Of a stretch of 64,000 bases of DNA, positions 43,541-54,457 are shown one piece after another. How positions within the stretch are numbered: the first letter of the stretch is position 1; the number at the start of each line of letters is the position of its first letter. Source of the DNA: Ephemerocybe angulata (taxonomy: Eukaryota; Basidiomycota; Agaricomycetes; Agaricales; Psathyrellaceae). Location: NCBI GenBank assembly GCA_013368325.1, contig JAACJK010000112.1, forward strand, positions 62,001-126,000. The letters run 5' to 3'. A program made the position numbers and the translations under genes. Below the pieces are notes generated by a model. It was not told the DNA's origin. It searched no databases and worked only from the letters and a program-made list of their open reading frames with translations.

Positions 43541-44125
43541 CGTCCATGTCCTGGAGCTGAGGATGCGTGAATCCCCGCAGGGTCAGTTTGCGCTGTGGGG
43601 TGGGAGATTAGCGTCGTTGAAAACGGGAGATGCAGCGACGACTCACCCCAGCCCCGGAACATGGACGTGGTGTTCCTGAAAGCGTTCGGATTGGCATTCG
43701 GATGTGTTGAAATTCGCGCAGTAGGGCATCAGGATAAAGGACGGGCCCAGCGTCCATGTACTGGAGCTGAGGATGCGTGAATCCCCGCAGGGTCAGTTTG
43801 CGCTGTGGGGCGGGAGATTAGTGTCATTGAAAAGAGCGATGCAGCGGCGACTCACCCCAGCCCCAGAACATGGACGCGGTGTTCCTGAAGGCGGAAAGCG
43901 TCCGGATTGGCGTTCGGTTTAGCGTCGATTACGAGGTGAGTCCGAGTGTTTGTAGGGCGTCGACGGGCCCAGCGTCCATGTACTGGAGCTGAGGATGCGT
44001 GAATCCCCGCAGGGTCAGTTTGCGCTGTGGGCGGGAAGATCAGTCTCGTTGAAAATGAAAGATGCAGCGTCGACGTACCCCAGCCCCAGAACATGGACAC
44101 AGTGCTCCTGAAAGCGGTGTTCCGA
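43541..44125 (-). repeat. Three tandem copies of an exon-intron-like cassette
   Basis: Units start at 43541, 43751 and 43973 (periods 210 and 222). On the minus strand each reads CCATGTTC(C/T)GGGGCTGGG, then GTGAGT or GTACGT, a ~50-nt variable stretch ending CCACAG, then a conserved block starting CGCAAACTGACCCTGCGG and ending CATCCTCAGCTCCAG. The conserved splice-site-like ends around a more variable middle suggest duplicated coding exons. One possible frame, with the ~50-nt stretch removed, reads MFWGWAQTDPAGIHASSAP. I could not build a complete gene: no start-to-stop chain was proven. A hydrophobic MIFICVSLKGLLLLVLL upstream (near 44307) might be a signal peptide. Confidence 0.55.
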
Positions 44126-44849
44126 TGGCGTAGTGAGTGGCTGGGAGCCATCGAAGTCTGGAGGTGGCGTCAACAAGAACGGCAGGCAGTTAGAGAAAGA
44201 AATCGCGCACGAGGTAGATAAGCTTTGCCGCTAGATGCTGCGGATGGCGAGCAGCACGAGGAGGAGCAAGCCCTTAAGCGAGACGCAGATGAAGATCATT
44301 CTCTATAGGCGAGAGAGGCAGCGAAGGAGGACGGTGCTGATGATGATGCTGATCCTCGAGGGAAGAAGGGAGGAGAGTGTTGAGCGAGAGAAGCCCAACC
44401 TCCCAGCCTTATATACACCTCCATAATCCCCTTTCCCAGCCTCCCGTCAGCCTCCCAAGTTGTCCGCCACCGCGGAACGTCTCACCGCGATCGATCGAGT
44501 ACGAGCAAAAATAGCTGGGCGAGATTGTCTATGGGCTGCGACGCAGTCGAAAGGAGGCAAGAGTGAATCAGGCGTCGTCGAATGAAAGGGAGAGGAGGTG
44601 GAAGTGGATCAGGAGGGTTTTTAGATACAGGATTCGCGGACCATCATTGTCATCTGGTCATCTCAAACACGAGATCGGGGTAGAGGCAATGGGAAGATAT
44701 ATCCGAGATTCTAAGCTTCAATTGCTGAATAGTTCCATGGCTTGTGAACTTGGATCAGACACTAATTGGGAACAAATATGCTGAAATATTGGTGCGCGGT
44801 CTACTACAAACCACAAAAAAGGGCTTCATTACTTAGATTGGATGAACAG
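44126..44849. other. No supported gene
   Basis: About 720 bp upstream of the cassette repeat in its reading direction. It contains the signal-like MIFICVSLKGLLLLVLL on the minus strand near 44307 and a TATATACACC run near 44411-44420. Nothing else can be supported. Confidence 0.35.
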
Positions 44850-45130
44850 CTTCATACTCGAGGAGATCTACCCGCACCGGGAACAGGGTTGGACATCGAC
44901 TTCGCGTAGGGCATTCCATGGGTGCCATCGCTCTGTAAGTCTCCCTCCGCACCTCCCACTCCCACCTAACTGCGCATAGAATATGCTGATCAAGGGAGGA
45001 ACACAGAGGCGTCGAGGGAAGAGGCATACACCGTCATGAAGAGCCAGTGGTCTAACCCCGATTTCTTTGACCCAGAACTCACTCTGGCATACTTGGCGCC
45101 CATCTGCTGCAAACTTTTTCTATTCATACC
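44850..45130 (+). pseudogene. Alpha/beta-hydrolase relic 2
   Basis: GHSMGAIAL at about 44907-44935 is followed by GTAAGT, a short AT-poor stretch and then a segment ending EEAYTVMKSQWSNPDFF. The same blocks in the same order are in relic 1 at 42.8-43.05 kb. The part before the elbow is shortened and the domain before it is absent. The two relics are a duplicated, decayed gene. Confidence 0.6.
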
Positions 45131-45239
45131 CAGGACTTCGCGCACGTCTGCTGCGAAGTGTTTCTACCATATCCCAGAAATACACGGCACATCCTTCGCT
45201 TCTCAGTGCCATTCAACAGGTCCTCAGTTACCAATTCTC

Positions 45240-46226
45240 TTAACGAAGTGCGATACCAGTTTTGATTTCATAGTCCCTCAACACCTCCACGATCTGCCTG
45301 AGGTTCGCCACGATGGTCGGAACCTCCTTCACGAGGGTCTAATCCAGGTAAGGTTTGACATGTTCTAGGAGCGAGATACGATAGATGTGCTTACATCGAT
45401 AGCAACATTCCACTCTGAGTCTGGCCCAGAAAGAAACTGAACAATACGAGCGCTTTCCTCGGAGAGCTAAAACGATATATATCAGACTCGGAATTTACCT
45501 TCAAATACTTAAACTAAGCAGGGAGACTCACAAGATTCTCGATCTCAGTCAAGGCATTCTTAAACCCGGGTGCGTTGTCTAACCTGAATTTGTTTAGCCT
45601 CTGGCCAACCTAAGCAGTCATGTCAGATGAGGCGCATTATGTTGCGACTAAAAGGGAAGCTGACTTGGCGGGTCCTGGCTTCAAACTCCTTGGCAACCTT
45701 TACAACTATCGTCTTCCCTCGCTCCTGAAAGTCCGAAAATATGTCCAGGTCAGCCCCATAATCTTCCCATTTCGTCGGTAAGTTGCCTTTTTTGAAGAAA
45801 GCCGTTTCACTTACCAATGTACGTCTGCGCGACAAAGCCAGCGGCATCTCGAGCCTGCTGCATCGTCATCAACCATATCTACGACGTTGTAATTCGTCAG
45901 TACGGCAGATCTCTGTTATGAACATGCAAGAGACACCTCATACCTCATACAATTCCCTGGGGTCGTCATTTGGAGCTTGCTGTTGCAGCGAAAGTATATT
46001 GAAGTTCGTGGATGAATACTTGGTGGCATCGAACGCCGTGTGGTTGTGGTGAGATTCAGAGACACCCTTGCTTATCGCAATGCCTTCATCACAGAGGCTG
46101 TTGAGTTTCTCGACATATGGTGCAGGATCGAGGCTGCGATGATGCAGAGATTTGGACAGTGAAAGGCCATTGAAGAGTTCCTGTGCAAAGGCTAGCCCGG
46201 ACCACAGGCCAGTGGTCCATTCGGTC
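45240..46226 (-). CDS. Unrecognised multi-exon gene, 5' end unresolved
   Basis: Six exons fit one frame: 46226-45944, 45878-45815, 45762-45665, 45609-45532, 45466-45395 and 45338-45240, stop TAA. The protein reads TEWTTGLWSGLAFAQELFNG, then LHHRSLDPAPYVEKLNSLCD, IWLMTMQQARDAAGFVAQTY, DYGADLDIFSDFQERGKTI, VGQRLNKFRLDNAPGFKNAL, LSEESARIVQFLSGPDSEW and TLVKEVPTIVANLRQIVEVL, about 230 residues. It is mostly alpha-helical by composition. I do not recognise the family. All joins have continuous phase and typical signals, so it is likely a real gene. The upstream exon is not settled: an open frame starting at ATG 46465 runs close by, but its donor phase does not match the acceptor at 46227-46228. 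Confidence 0.65.
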
Positions 46227-46746
46227 CTATGGGTACAAGAGAGAAGGATTCGGGTTTACGACGGGTGAGTACGCGCCCTTGGCGGATAGAGAAGTTGAGA
46301 GGGAGCAATCCGAGAACTTGAAGGGTTGAACGTTGGCTGTAGAGTCCGTGCGGGCCCTATGATCTGAGCGCTCTTTGAATATTTGGTTAGGCGCCCGCCG
46401 ATGCGGCTGCGTAAATCATGCAGATTTCGTCTTATACTCTTCGATCTGTAGGTGATGTTGGTCATTCAAGCTGAGATTAAGGGAAGCTTTCACCTACTCC
46501 ATAACCTTGTCTGAAGGGCAGGGTACCCACATTTCTTGGGGACCAGCGAGGTTTAGAGCGCGTTGAGGTGATGGCCTTGGCAGAAGTAAGTCGACGAAGT
46601 CCCCGATGGTAGAGGGAAAGGGCTGGCTGAGACCTCAGGGGAGCAATGCAATTCGCTTCCTCTCCCCTTGTGTCGTGTTTTGGCTCTTTTGCTTGCTTTC
46701 TTGCCTCCCCGGGGGGCAGGAACAGGCTGCAACTAGCAACATCAAC
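46227..46746. other. Upstream region of the unknown gene and of tRNA-Ile
   Basis: It probably contains the missing first exon and promoter of the minus-strand gene. No other feature is seen. Confidence 0.35.
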
Positions 46747-46820
46747 GGCCGACTAGCTCAGTTGGTTAGAGCGTCGTGCTAATAACGCGAAGGTCTTGGG
46801 TTCGATCCCCACGTTGGCCA
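46747..46820 (+). tRNA. tRNA-Ile (anticodon AAT)
   Basis: A full 74-nt cloverleaf without intron. The acceptor stem GGCCGAC pairs with GTTGGCC (one G-T pair); D-arm GCTC...GAGC; anticodon stem TCGTG with CGCGA around the loop CTAATAA, so anticodon AAT; T-arm TTGGG-TTCGATC-CCCAC; discriminator A. The A-box (TAGCTCAGTTGG) and B-box (GGTTCGATCCC) for RNA polymerase III are both intact. A T5 terminator follows at 46828-46832. Confidence 0.96.
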
Positions 46821-46827
46821 GTCAACC

Positions 46828-46832
46828 TTTTT
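46828..46832 (+). terminator. RNA polymerase III terminator
   Basis: A run of five T a few bases after the tRNA-Ile 3' end. Confidence 0.75.
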
Positions 46833-47386
46833 GCTTCCCTCTCCCTTGAGTCCAAGCCACCCGCCGGCCGATGATTCCGAAGATCGAGCGTCATCATGAT
46901 CCCGAGGACGGGGAAGGGGCTCTGCCAAGGCGCTCGAGAGGCGCTCAGACCAGATGCTGCCTTCCTCCTCCTTGTAAGTTGTTCTCTCCGTTCTTTTGAG
47001 TCGATGTAGATAGTCGTAGTCGTTCTCATCGCCCCCTCATATTCATCATGCATAACATTCCAGAACGAAGACCTGTCGCCTCTCGACTTCGGCTTTTTGA
47101 GATCTCGGTGTTAGTACGGTGGCGTGCCATATGAGGGAAGCGGCAAGGCGGTCGCAAAACGTTTGTTGGGAGGAGACCCTTACGTCTCTTTTCCTTCTTC
47201 TTCTTCTTTCCTATCTATCACTGTGGAATGCTGCTCGACTGCAGTTCCGTTAACGAATAACGATTGATTTTGGTGAGTATAGCGACTGAGTACGCGGTCT
47301 TGTAACGGATTGAGAGCTGAACGCGACGAACCAGCACTACCAATACGATTGAGAAGACCATATACCGACGAGCCGATAAGGACAGC
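46833..47386. other. Intergenic: EOS1 promoter
   Basis: About 550 bp between tRNA-Ile and the EOS1-family gene. No named element can be supported. Confidence 0.4.
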
Positions 47387-50300
47387 ATGAAGAAACAGCA
47401 CGCCCACCCACGTACCATTACCAACGATAACGATAACGACGACGCGAGCAGCAGTAGCGAAGGCCATGGTGTTCGAGTCCACGAGCAGCGGCAGCAGCAG
47501 CAATTCCTTCGACCCGTCTTTTTGCGTGGCTCGTCTTCGCCCAGTGCTCTTTCCTCCAACGGCGCCAATGGATATAGCCCGCCATCTCCTTCACCGTTCA
47601 GCTTCGATAACAACGTTGGCGGTCCAACACACACTCTGCACTGGGACCCGCAGCACCGGCGGACGTTCTCGAGCGAGGGTGCCGTTCCAATGACCTCTTA
47701 CAACATACAAGGGGAGGTATCTATACAAGACTCGAATGCGCCGACGACAACAATAGGGTCTTTACCCTTGGCCTCTTCCTCGACCTCGCACTTGTTCACG
47801 CCCGCAGGCGACACGCTTCCGCCTATCGCGACCTCGCGGTCGACGACCGCGCTCCTCATGAAGAAGAAAGCTTTGTATCAACAGGCGGGCGCGCAGGACC
47901 AGGTCGCCATCCGCAGGTGCTTAGATCCCTGGAGCGGGGGTGTTAGCTCGAGTTCGAGTTCGGCGGGTCCTAGTACCCATCAAGGAGGTCTTGAAGGTTC
48001 AGGGAATGTGCAGGGTTCTGCGTGTATCCAGGGTTTCAGGGGGCAGCAGGTACAGCCGAACGCCCAGCCCCAAGCGCTGCCGGACCATCCTCCCCCGCCA
48101 TATAGTGAAGCGTGCCTCGAAGGACCGAGCCCCCTACCCTCCGCCTCCTCGATGCCCATGTCTGTCCCAATTCCGATTACCTCCTCTTCTGCTGTTGCAG
48201 GGTTCTCGACCCATCCGCGGGCACTCTCGAACCCATTCTTACGCGACCATGCGCCGAGTGCCTCGTGCCCGCCGACAACTACGACTGTCCGGAGCAGGAG
48301 CCCCGCACGAGGTGGCCTTGGGAGGTCGCAGCCACCTTCGAGGAACCACTCGAGCTCGTTCTCGTTCGGTTCCTCCATCACATCCTCCACGGCCTCCTCG
48401 CCTTCGACTTCGAGGATCTTCGCTGCTCCGCCTGCTGTGACTGTGTTGAGAGATGGGGAGACGCCGAGCACGAGTGCTTCGAGCGAGGATAGCGAGGACG
48501 AGGGGAGGGAGGGAGGTGCGATTTATACGTCGCCCTCGAGGGTGCGGAAGGGGAAGGAAAGGGCGAGGGATTGGGGATTTGACGACTTTGGTTTTGATTC
48601 TGAGGATATGGATATGGACGGGACGGCTGCGTACACGACTGGGGTGCGGACGGTGCATGAGGAGTCGAGGGTGTATGAGCGACGGACGTTTGTGGGGTCG
48701 AGAGGAGGGCTGGATGTGGATGAGGTGGGGACTTTGGATTTGGGGGGAAGGGCGACGGGGCCGGGGCCGCCTCCTGCCCCGCCCAAATCGTGTTTGAAGA
48801 GTGCGAATGTGACTCCTGCGGGGTCGAGTGCGTCTCTTTCGACGTCGCACTTTGGTGTGGGATCATCTGGGTCTGATCAGCAGCAAGATCCGAGTGGGAG
48901 TGGAAGTACGAATGGGAAGGGCAAAGCGGGGCTTGGGGTGCGGTTTGTGAGGTTTACGTTGGGGCTGGGGTCGAAGGGGCCTGCGAGTAAGGAGAAAAAG
49001 GAGCCCAGGCTGATATGTACGAAGCCTGGAGAGGCATGTGCTGGCGAGACGGAGACGGAGACTGACGAACCTGTGAGTCTTCTTCCTTCATTCAAAAATA
49101 TTTTGTTTTATCTAATATTATGATACATGTGTAGAGCCTGCGACGACTGCCTATAGCCCGCAAGCCACCTAGTACGGCGGGTTCGAGGTTGGGTGCTTTT
49201 GGATTTGGAGGATGGAGGCGGAATGCCGGCGCCAATGTGAAGGCCACGCCACCTCCACCTCTGCACGGGTCGCCCAGTTCGACGTTACCTCCCCCACCTC
49301 CCCGTGCTGGGAGCCGGGGCTCGAGTCCTTTACGCGCATCTGTGGCCATGCCGACTTCCATGCAAGGAGCCCATTCACATCAACCGACACCTGTAAATCC
49401 TCCCTCGATGCTAGCAAGCCCAACGAGTGCGAGCGCGGGCTCGAGTGCAGAGGCAGAGCAGACGCCAAGGTTGACGAGGTTCCTGTTTGAGGCGTTCAGG
49501 CTGCTATCGGTCGTTCCGGCGCTTTGCGGGATCGTGTTTTGTGTTTGGATGATCGTTAGTTTGGGAGGGGTGGGGAGCGAGAAGGAGGTAGCTTGGGGGA
49601 GGGAGTTTGTGAAGAAGTATTGGGCGCCGAGGTGTATTGCTTCTGCCATTCCGGGAGGAATGGGAACGGCATGCGAAGGTGGGAGGGGTGTTGTGCTGAG
49701 AGGACCACCTGTGCCTGGCCGGGTGGACTGGGTTGTGGCTCTGTTTTGGGCTTTATTGACTGCTCATCATTGTTTGGGGCTTAGTACGGGTCTGTTGAAG
49801 AGGTGGGAGGTGTATTATACGCCTGCGAGTACGGCTGTGAGGCTCTTGGCGTTGCAGGGTGCGTTGGTTTCTATCTCCTCTCTTCCTCTTTGCCAAGCTA
49901 CTATCTCTATATCTTGGACCACAGTCTCATTACTGACGAAACCCCTGGTATCTTAGGTATTTGCTGGCCTGCGACCCACCTGACGCTGAGCGTAGTTGGA
50001 GGTGCAAGCCGGCCTGTGGCTGCATGGGCGGTTATCGGGACGTGCACGGCTGTCAGTCGGAGTGTGCAGATCTGGGTCACGAGTAACATCGTCACGCTCT
50101 CCGATGAGGATGAAGAGGACGAGCAAGCTGACAACGACCTTGACGACGACTGTACAGAGGATGAGACGGCGGAACTTCTGGAAAAGGAGAGGAAGAAGGA
50201 GGGGGAGCGGAAGAAGAAGGGCCCGGGGATGCTGGTGCGGTTTGTGCATGCCTTTGCGGCAGCTGTTGGGGGTGGGAATGAGGGTGAAGGAGAGGGCGAG

Positions 50301-50705
50301 GGTGAAGGGGGCAGTAGCGAGGACGAGGTTCCTATCGAGGCTGAAGTTGATGTCCCGATGAACTTCACCACGGAGGACGACTCTTTCTTCGATTCTACGG
50401 ACGCCGAGTCGTCCCCTCTATCCCCTGGACGGTCTGGTCCTCAGGTGCGGTTGACCCGTGAGGAGAGGAGTGAGCGGAGGAGGAGGAGACGGAGGAGGGA
50501 GAGGAGGAGAAGGAGGAAGATGATGAGAGAGCGGCGGTGGGATTGGAAGGAGGTGGGGTTGACGTGCGTGCTTCCGACTGGGATGGCGTATTTTTTGATG
50601 GCGTGGGCTGAGGTGGGGAGGAGAGAATGGGGCAGCTGGAGTGGGGATGGGGGGTATGGCACTGGTTATGGGACTGGGTATGTGGGAGGAGCGATCGGGG
50701 TTTGA
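47387..50705 (+). CDS. EOS1-family membrane protein (N-glycosylation)
   Basis: Exons 47387-49072, 49135-49858 and 49957-50705 give 1052 residues. The yeast EOS1 family protein is an ER membrane protein linked to N-glycosylation and oxidative-stress tolerance. The diagnostic part is residues ~675-865: RFLFEAFRLLSVVPALCGIV (TM1), VDWVVALFWALLTAHHCLGL (TM2) with TGLLKRWEVYY, then RLLALQ-GICWPATHLTLSV (TM3) and RPVAAWAVIGTCTAVSRSVQ (TM4) with IWVTSN. A last hydrophobic segment (CVLPTGMAYFLMAWAEV) lies near the C-terminus, after a long acidic then Arg-rich insertion. The first ~670 residues are a disordered Ser/Pro-rich extension, much longer than in yeast, which is why this is called by the membrane core only. 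The splice after LLALQ lies within the conserved core and restores it exactly. Confidence 0.85.
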
Positions 50706-51149
50706 AAAAGAATGGTATGGATTTATGGGCCGTTATTGGTTCATCTCGCTCCAGACTCGAGCCCTTCCCGCTGTAAGCTCATGTGTGGAGGTTAAGCTGA
50801 CCCACGCTGAGATGGCTCTTTCGACGGCATACAAGGGTTCGAGCTCTCCCTTCCGACCCGAGCTACTTCAACGCCCAACACCGGTCCAGTCAAAGTAAGC
50901 AAGCAAACATCGGTGGTCCTTTCGTGCCTGAGAATTGTTCCGTGCCTTTTTTATATCTGGGAATGCACGCGGCCTCGATGGGATGCTCGAAATGTTTGTG
51001 AGCACTCCCGCACAGATAGCGAGGACAGGAGGAAGGCAGGCGGAATGTACCTTGTGCAGGGGGTATAAGAACACGATGAGTTGGGGGCGCAAGTCGGCTT
51101 CGCCTCCTTTCTTGTGCCTAGAATTTTCGATTCCCTCACCCTGCCCACG
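50706..51149. other. Intergenic, nothing recognised
   Basis: About 440 bp between the EOS1-family gene and the secreted-protein gene. GGGGGTATAAGAACA at about 51059-51073 gives a TATA-like site about 85 bp upstream of the next ATG. Confidence 0.4.
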
Positions 51150-52307
51150 ATGCAGCGTTCACTCTTTCTTCTACTCACGTTCTTTACCTATGCATTCGCC
51201 GCAGTTGTGGCATATCCTCCAACTCCCACAGGATTATACACTGGACGGAACGTCCCGCGAACCAACGCCCAGCGTTTCGCGAGAGGACTTCCTCCACTTG
51301 CGCCAAAGCGACTTTATTCCGAGGCGTCTCGTGAGTCTACGTCTTCCTATAACATTTATGATCACTATAACTTACGCTTGCCGTCCCTGAACATGCAGGT
51401 GTCCGACGCGAACCACTGCCGTCTGGCGTCCCTACGTGAGTCGATGCAATATGTTCAATTGCATCCTCGTGCACTACTGATAGCATGTGAAGCGTCTCTG
51501 GGTCTCTTGCCGTTAGAAACCAAGACGGTACCTCAACGCTGGGGTACCTAACTCAGTCGGCCGATGGATCCTGGAAAGCGGCTGATACCTCTAGCGTCGT
51601 CGTCACGTTCAGAAACCCGGTTGTATACCCAGGCTCACGGGTTGAACTCAACATAGGGTCTTTGCATCTTAATCTCGGCGCTTGGGTGGGTGGCAGTGGT
51701 GCGGCACCGCATATTGGGCTTGAAGACACTTCCAAGTGCGTTTGTGAAGCTCGCATTGAACTTGGCTGACAATGTCCTAATTTGACACCTTTAGGAAAGT
51801 GGATTTCGCTTTGTCTGCTCTGACCAGTGCGTTATATCTACATGGATGCCCTTGCGCGCAAGCTTACATACACTTGGACTTTACTCTCCGCAGCGCCTCA
51901 GGATACCCCGCCAATCAAGGATGTTGATAGGTCCAACGTTGCGAGAAAGTGGTGGGCAGAATCGACCATCGTACGCCTCGTTCTTTTATACCCCGCGATT
52001 CTCGAGAAATGTTGACGTCCCCGATTCTTTCTCTCTTTGATAGTTCTGGGTTGATGATGCAACAGGCGTGATAAGAGCCACTTGGAGGAACGAAAACTGG
52101 TCAACTTATGACTTAGACTTTATGATGGGCCCTGACAATGTTGTCTTCGCGGTCCCGGACGCTGCACTGTATCTGACTACAACCGGCCTTTCTGATGTCA
52201 CTCCTGTGGTGCGTACTCGAGAAGCCGAAGTTAGAAGCCTTTCCTGACCTGAATTTTAGACGTTGGTTGTAGTTCCAGCCCAGGCCCAGCCACAATGGGA
52301 AAAGTGA
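51150..52307 (+). CDS. Secreted protein of unknown function, seven exons
   Basis: Exons 51150-51330, 51399-51435, 51493-51735, 51795-51826, 51894-51970, 52044-52208 and 52260-52307 give 260 residues. A signal peptide (MQRSLFLLLTFFTYAFAAVVA) is followed by TNAQRFARGLPPLAPKRL, a propeptide-like motif common at the N-terminus of Agaricomycete secreted orphans. The body reads VSGSLAVRNQDGTSTLGYLT, ADTSSVVVTFRNPVVYPGS, IGLEDTSK, then FWVDDATGVIRATWRNENWS and ends VVVPAQAQPQWEK. It is beta-rich by composition. No catalytic motif is seen, so no function is assigned. A decayed copy lies at 54.5-55.25 kb, on the other side of the zinc-cluster gene. Confidence 0.8.
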
Positions 52308-52519
52308 CTTGCAACCTAAGTACTCAACTGGGTCTTATGATAAACAACCGTCGTAACATCCGTAACCGCTTGGACAAATCCTGGAGAGTTCTAAATTCCA
52401 CTTCCCGTTCCCGCCCGGCCCATTTACATACCCGCCTCCCCGCCATTTCCGTCGCCCTGCCGATCTTCGTGATTATAATGTCCTAATATGGGACCAATGG
52501 AATTGCCACTTCTGATAGA

Positions 52520-54224
52520 TTATTTGCTCCCCTTGAGAGAACCCAACGGTCCCACACTTGTCGAAAGACTATTCCAGATGGCCGCTATGCCTTCCTTCAG
52601 ATGAACGAATTCAGCAGCTTGAGACTTGACCGTTCGTTCAACATCCTCTATCTTCGCTGTCATCCTTGATTCAACCTCATGAGCATGTCCGTCGAACGTC
52701 TTCATGATGTCTTTGAGGGCTATGAACTGCCTTTCCAACTGGGCTTCAAGATTAGCGAGCCTTTCCGCAAGGCCCTGGTTGGACAAGCGGTGCACTTCAT
52801 CGGCGATGGTCTTTGGCCCGAACTTGCCAGCCTCGCTCTGGGGGTCACTTCGCAGTTCTTCACTGGTCGATCGTCCACGAATTGACGCATCGCATTCCCT
52901 ACCTCCGAACGGCGAGAGATTGGTATTGGATACCTCCAGGGGACCAAACTGCGAACTTGATGAAGTTGATGTGGACGTCTCTTCACCCTGCGGCTGTACC
53001 TGCAAAGAAGGCATTGATTAGGAAAAAGAGCTCTTTGCATGTTCAGGGGGCCCCACCTCAAAAAAGCGTGCATGCATCACCCTCGTTGACTGTCTGGTCC
53101 GTGTATCTTCGCATGCGTCGGCTTCCTCGTTCGGTGGGACTTGGAACCTACTATGAGAAGTGGTACCTCCAACCGTGGAAAGAACCATACCTGTGACATG
53201 CACACTGTCGCGTCTCTGTGGACCTGAGAGCCTCCCCTTCTTCCCTGGCTCCTTCCCGTCCCCCTTGTTCGCACATGTTCCCTTCGCCTTCCCTGATTTT
53301 GTGCAACCACCACATTTTGACAGGGAGCACGGCACACATGCCACCATCCTTGTCTTCCCTGTAGTCGAAACGAGACAAAGCAAATTCTTTGTCTCGCAGC
53401 GACTGCATGGCTCGATAAATGCTCGGCCGCTTCCAGTCCTCCTCGACTTGTAGAGATTCGGAAGGGAGTTCTCCATTTCAGTGTCTGTGGTTTCGTCGAT
53501 AGATCCGGCCTGCCCACCCCTTATCGGACCTCCTTCCCCATCCTTTTTTCCAGCAGGGGGTTGTAGCATTTCACTCCTTCCTCTCAAATTGGCAGACCCG
53601 GCAGTAGGCACAATCAAGGGCGCGCCCACGTGCAGATCCCCACTGGCTCCTCCCTCCTTGTTTGCCCCTCTCAGCCTCTTTCCAGAACGAAGGGGTGATC
53701 TGCTGTGGCCACTGGAGCTATTCCCGAGGCTCACGTCTCTATGTTTTCGCTTCTGTTGCATCCTCCAGCTCTCATCGCCTTCACTGTCCACTGGCGTATC
53801 ATGAGGCCCAGGTGGGAGTGTAGGGGCGGAGTGCCCGAAGAACGACGTGTCAAAGGTGCTTGACGCTGTATCATACCTCTCGGTATGTGTGTTAAGCTCG
53901 GTAATCCAGGCCTTGATCTCATTTGTCACTGTGCCCCCGAGAGCTTGGGGGTCCATAGAGGCGATCTGCAGACATGTCCTATAGCATTCTGCATACGAGT
54001 TCTGCGCATCACAAGGATGAATTAGTTGTTGGAGGAGCCGGGTCGGAGGTACTTACAGCCAAGAGTCGGAGATTATCAATGCGTTTCGCTAGATAGGCGT
54101 GGGCTTCGCTGGCCTCGGCGGGTGGGTTCCAGGACTTGGCTTTCTCCAGTGCGGTAGACAGCCGTTCTGAGGCGCTCTGAAGGGCGGCCTGAGCTTCATT
54201 TTCGGTGATAACTCTGGGATGCAT
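52520..54224 (-). CDS. Zinc-cluster-like nuclear protein with C-terminal coiled coil
   Basis: Exons 54224-54057, 54001-53057 and 52999-52520 give 530 residues. The N-terminus is helical (ENEAQAALQSASERLSTALE). Residues ~135-170 are basic (KRKHRDV, SGKRLRG), a likely nuclear localisation signal. A cysteine cluster follows: C255-x2-C258-x6-C265, then C278-x2-C281-x4-C286 and C289, a variant of the fungal zinc-cluster pattern seen in Agaricomycete orphan regulators. The C-terminal ~110 residues form a coiled coil (ERLANLEAQLERQFIALKDI and DVERTVKSQAAEFVHLKEGI). DNA binding and dimerisation are inferred; the target is unknown. The ATG at 54224 is the first in frame; an extension upstream has only a TTG. 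Confidence 0.75.
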
Positions 54225-54457
54225 AAAAATTTTGAGTAGAAGACCAAGTAGCAGGGGACTGCGTGGTACAAAATGATTGAGAGTCAAGCTAGTCAAGGTT
54301 CAAGGAACGTTCAACTTGTGCGTGGCGTGGGAGCCCTGTTATTTAGCGACAGCGGGTTTATGTAAGGCAACTTGAAGTCAACCATCGCTTCACCTTTTAA
54401 TTGCATGCAATTTTCGCCCTATCTTGACGCTCCCCTCTTTCTTGCCTCTTTCTCTAT
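54225..54457. other. Upstream region of the zinc-cluster gene
   Basis: A short intergenic stretch; no TATA box or other named site is seen. Confidence 0.3.
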
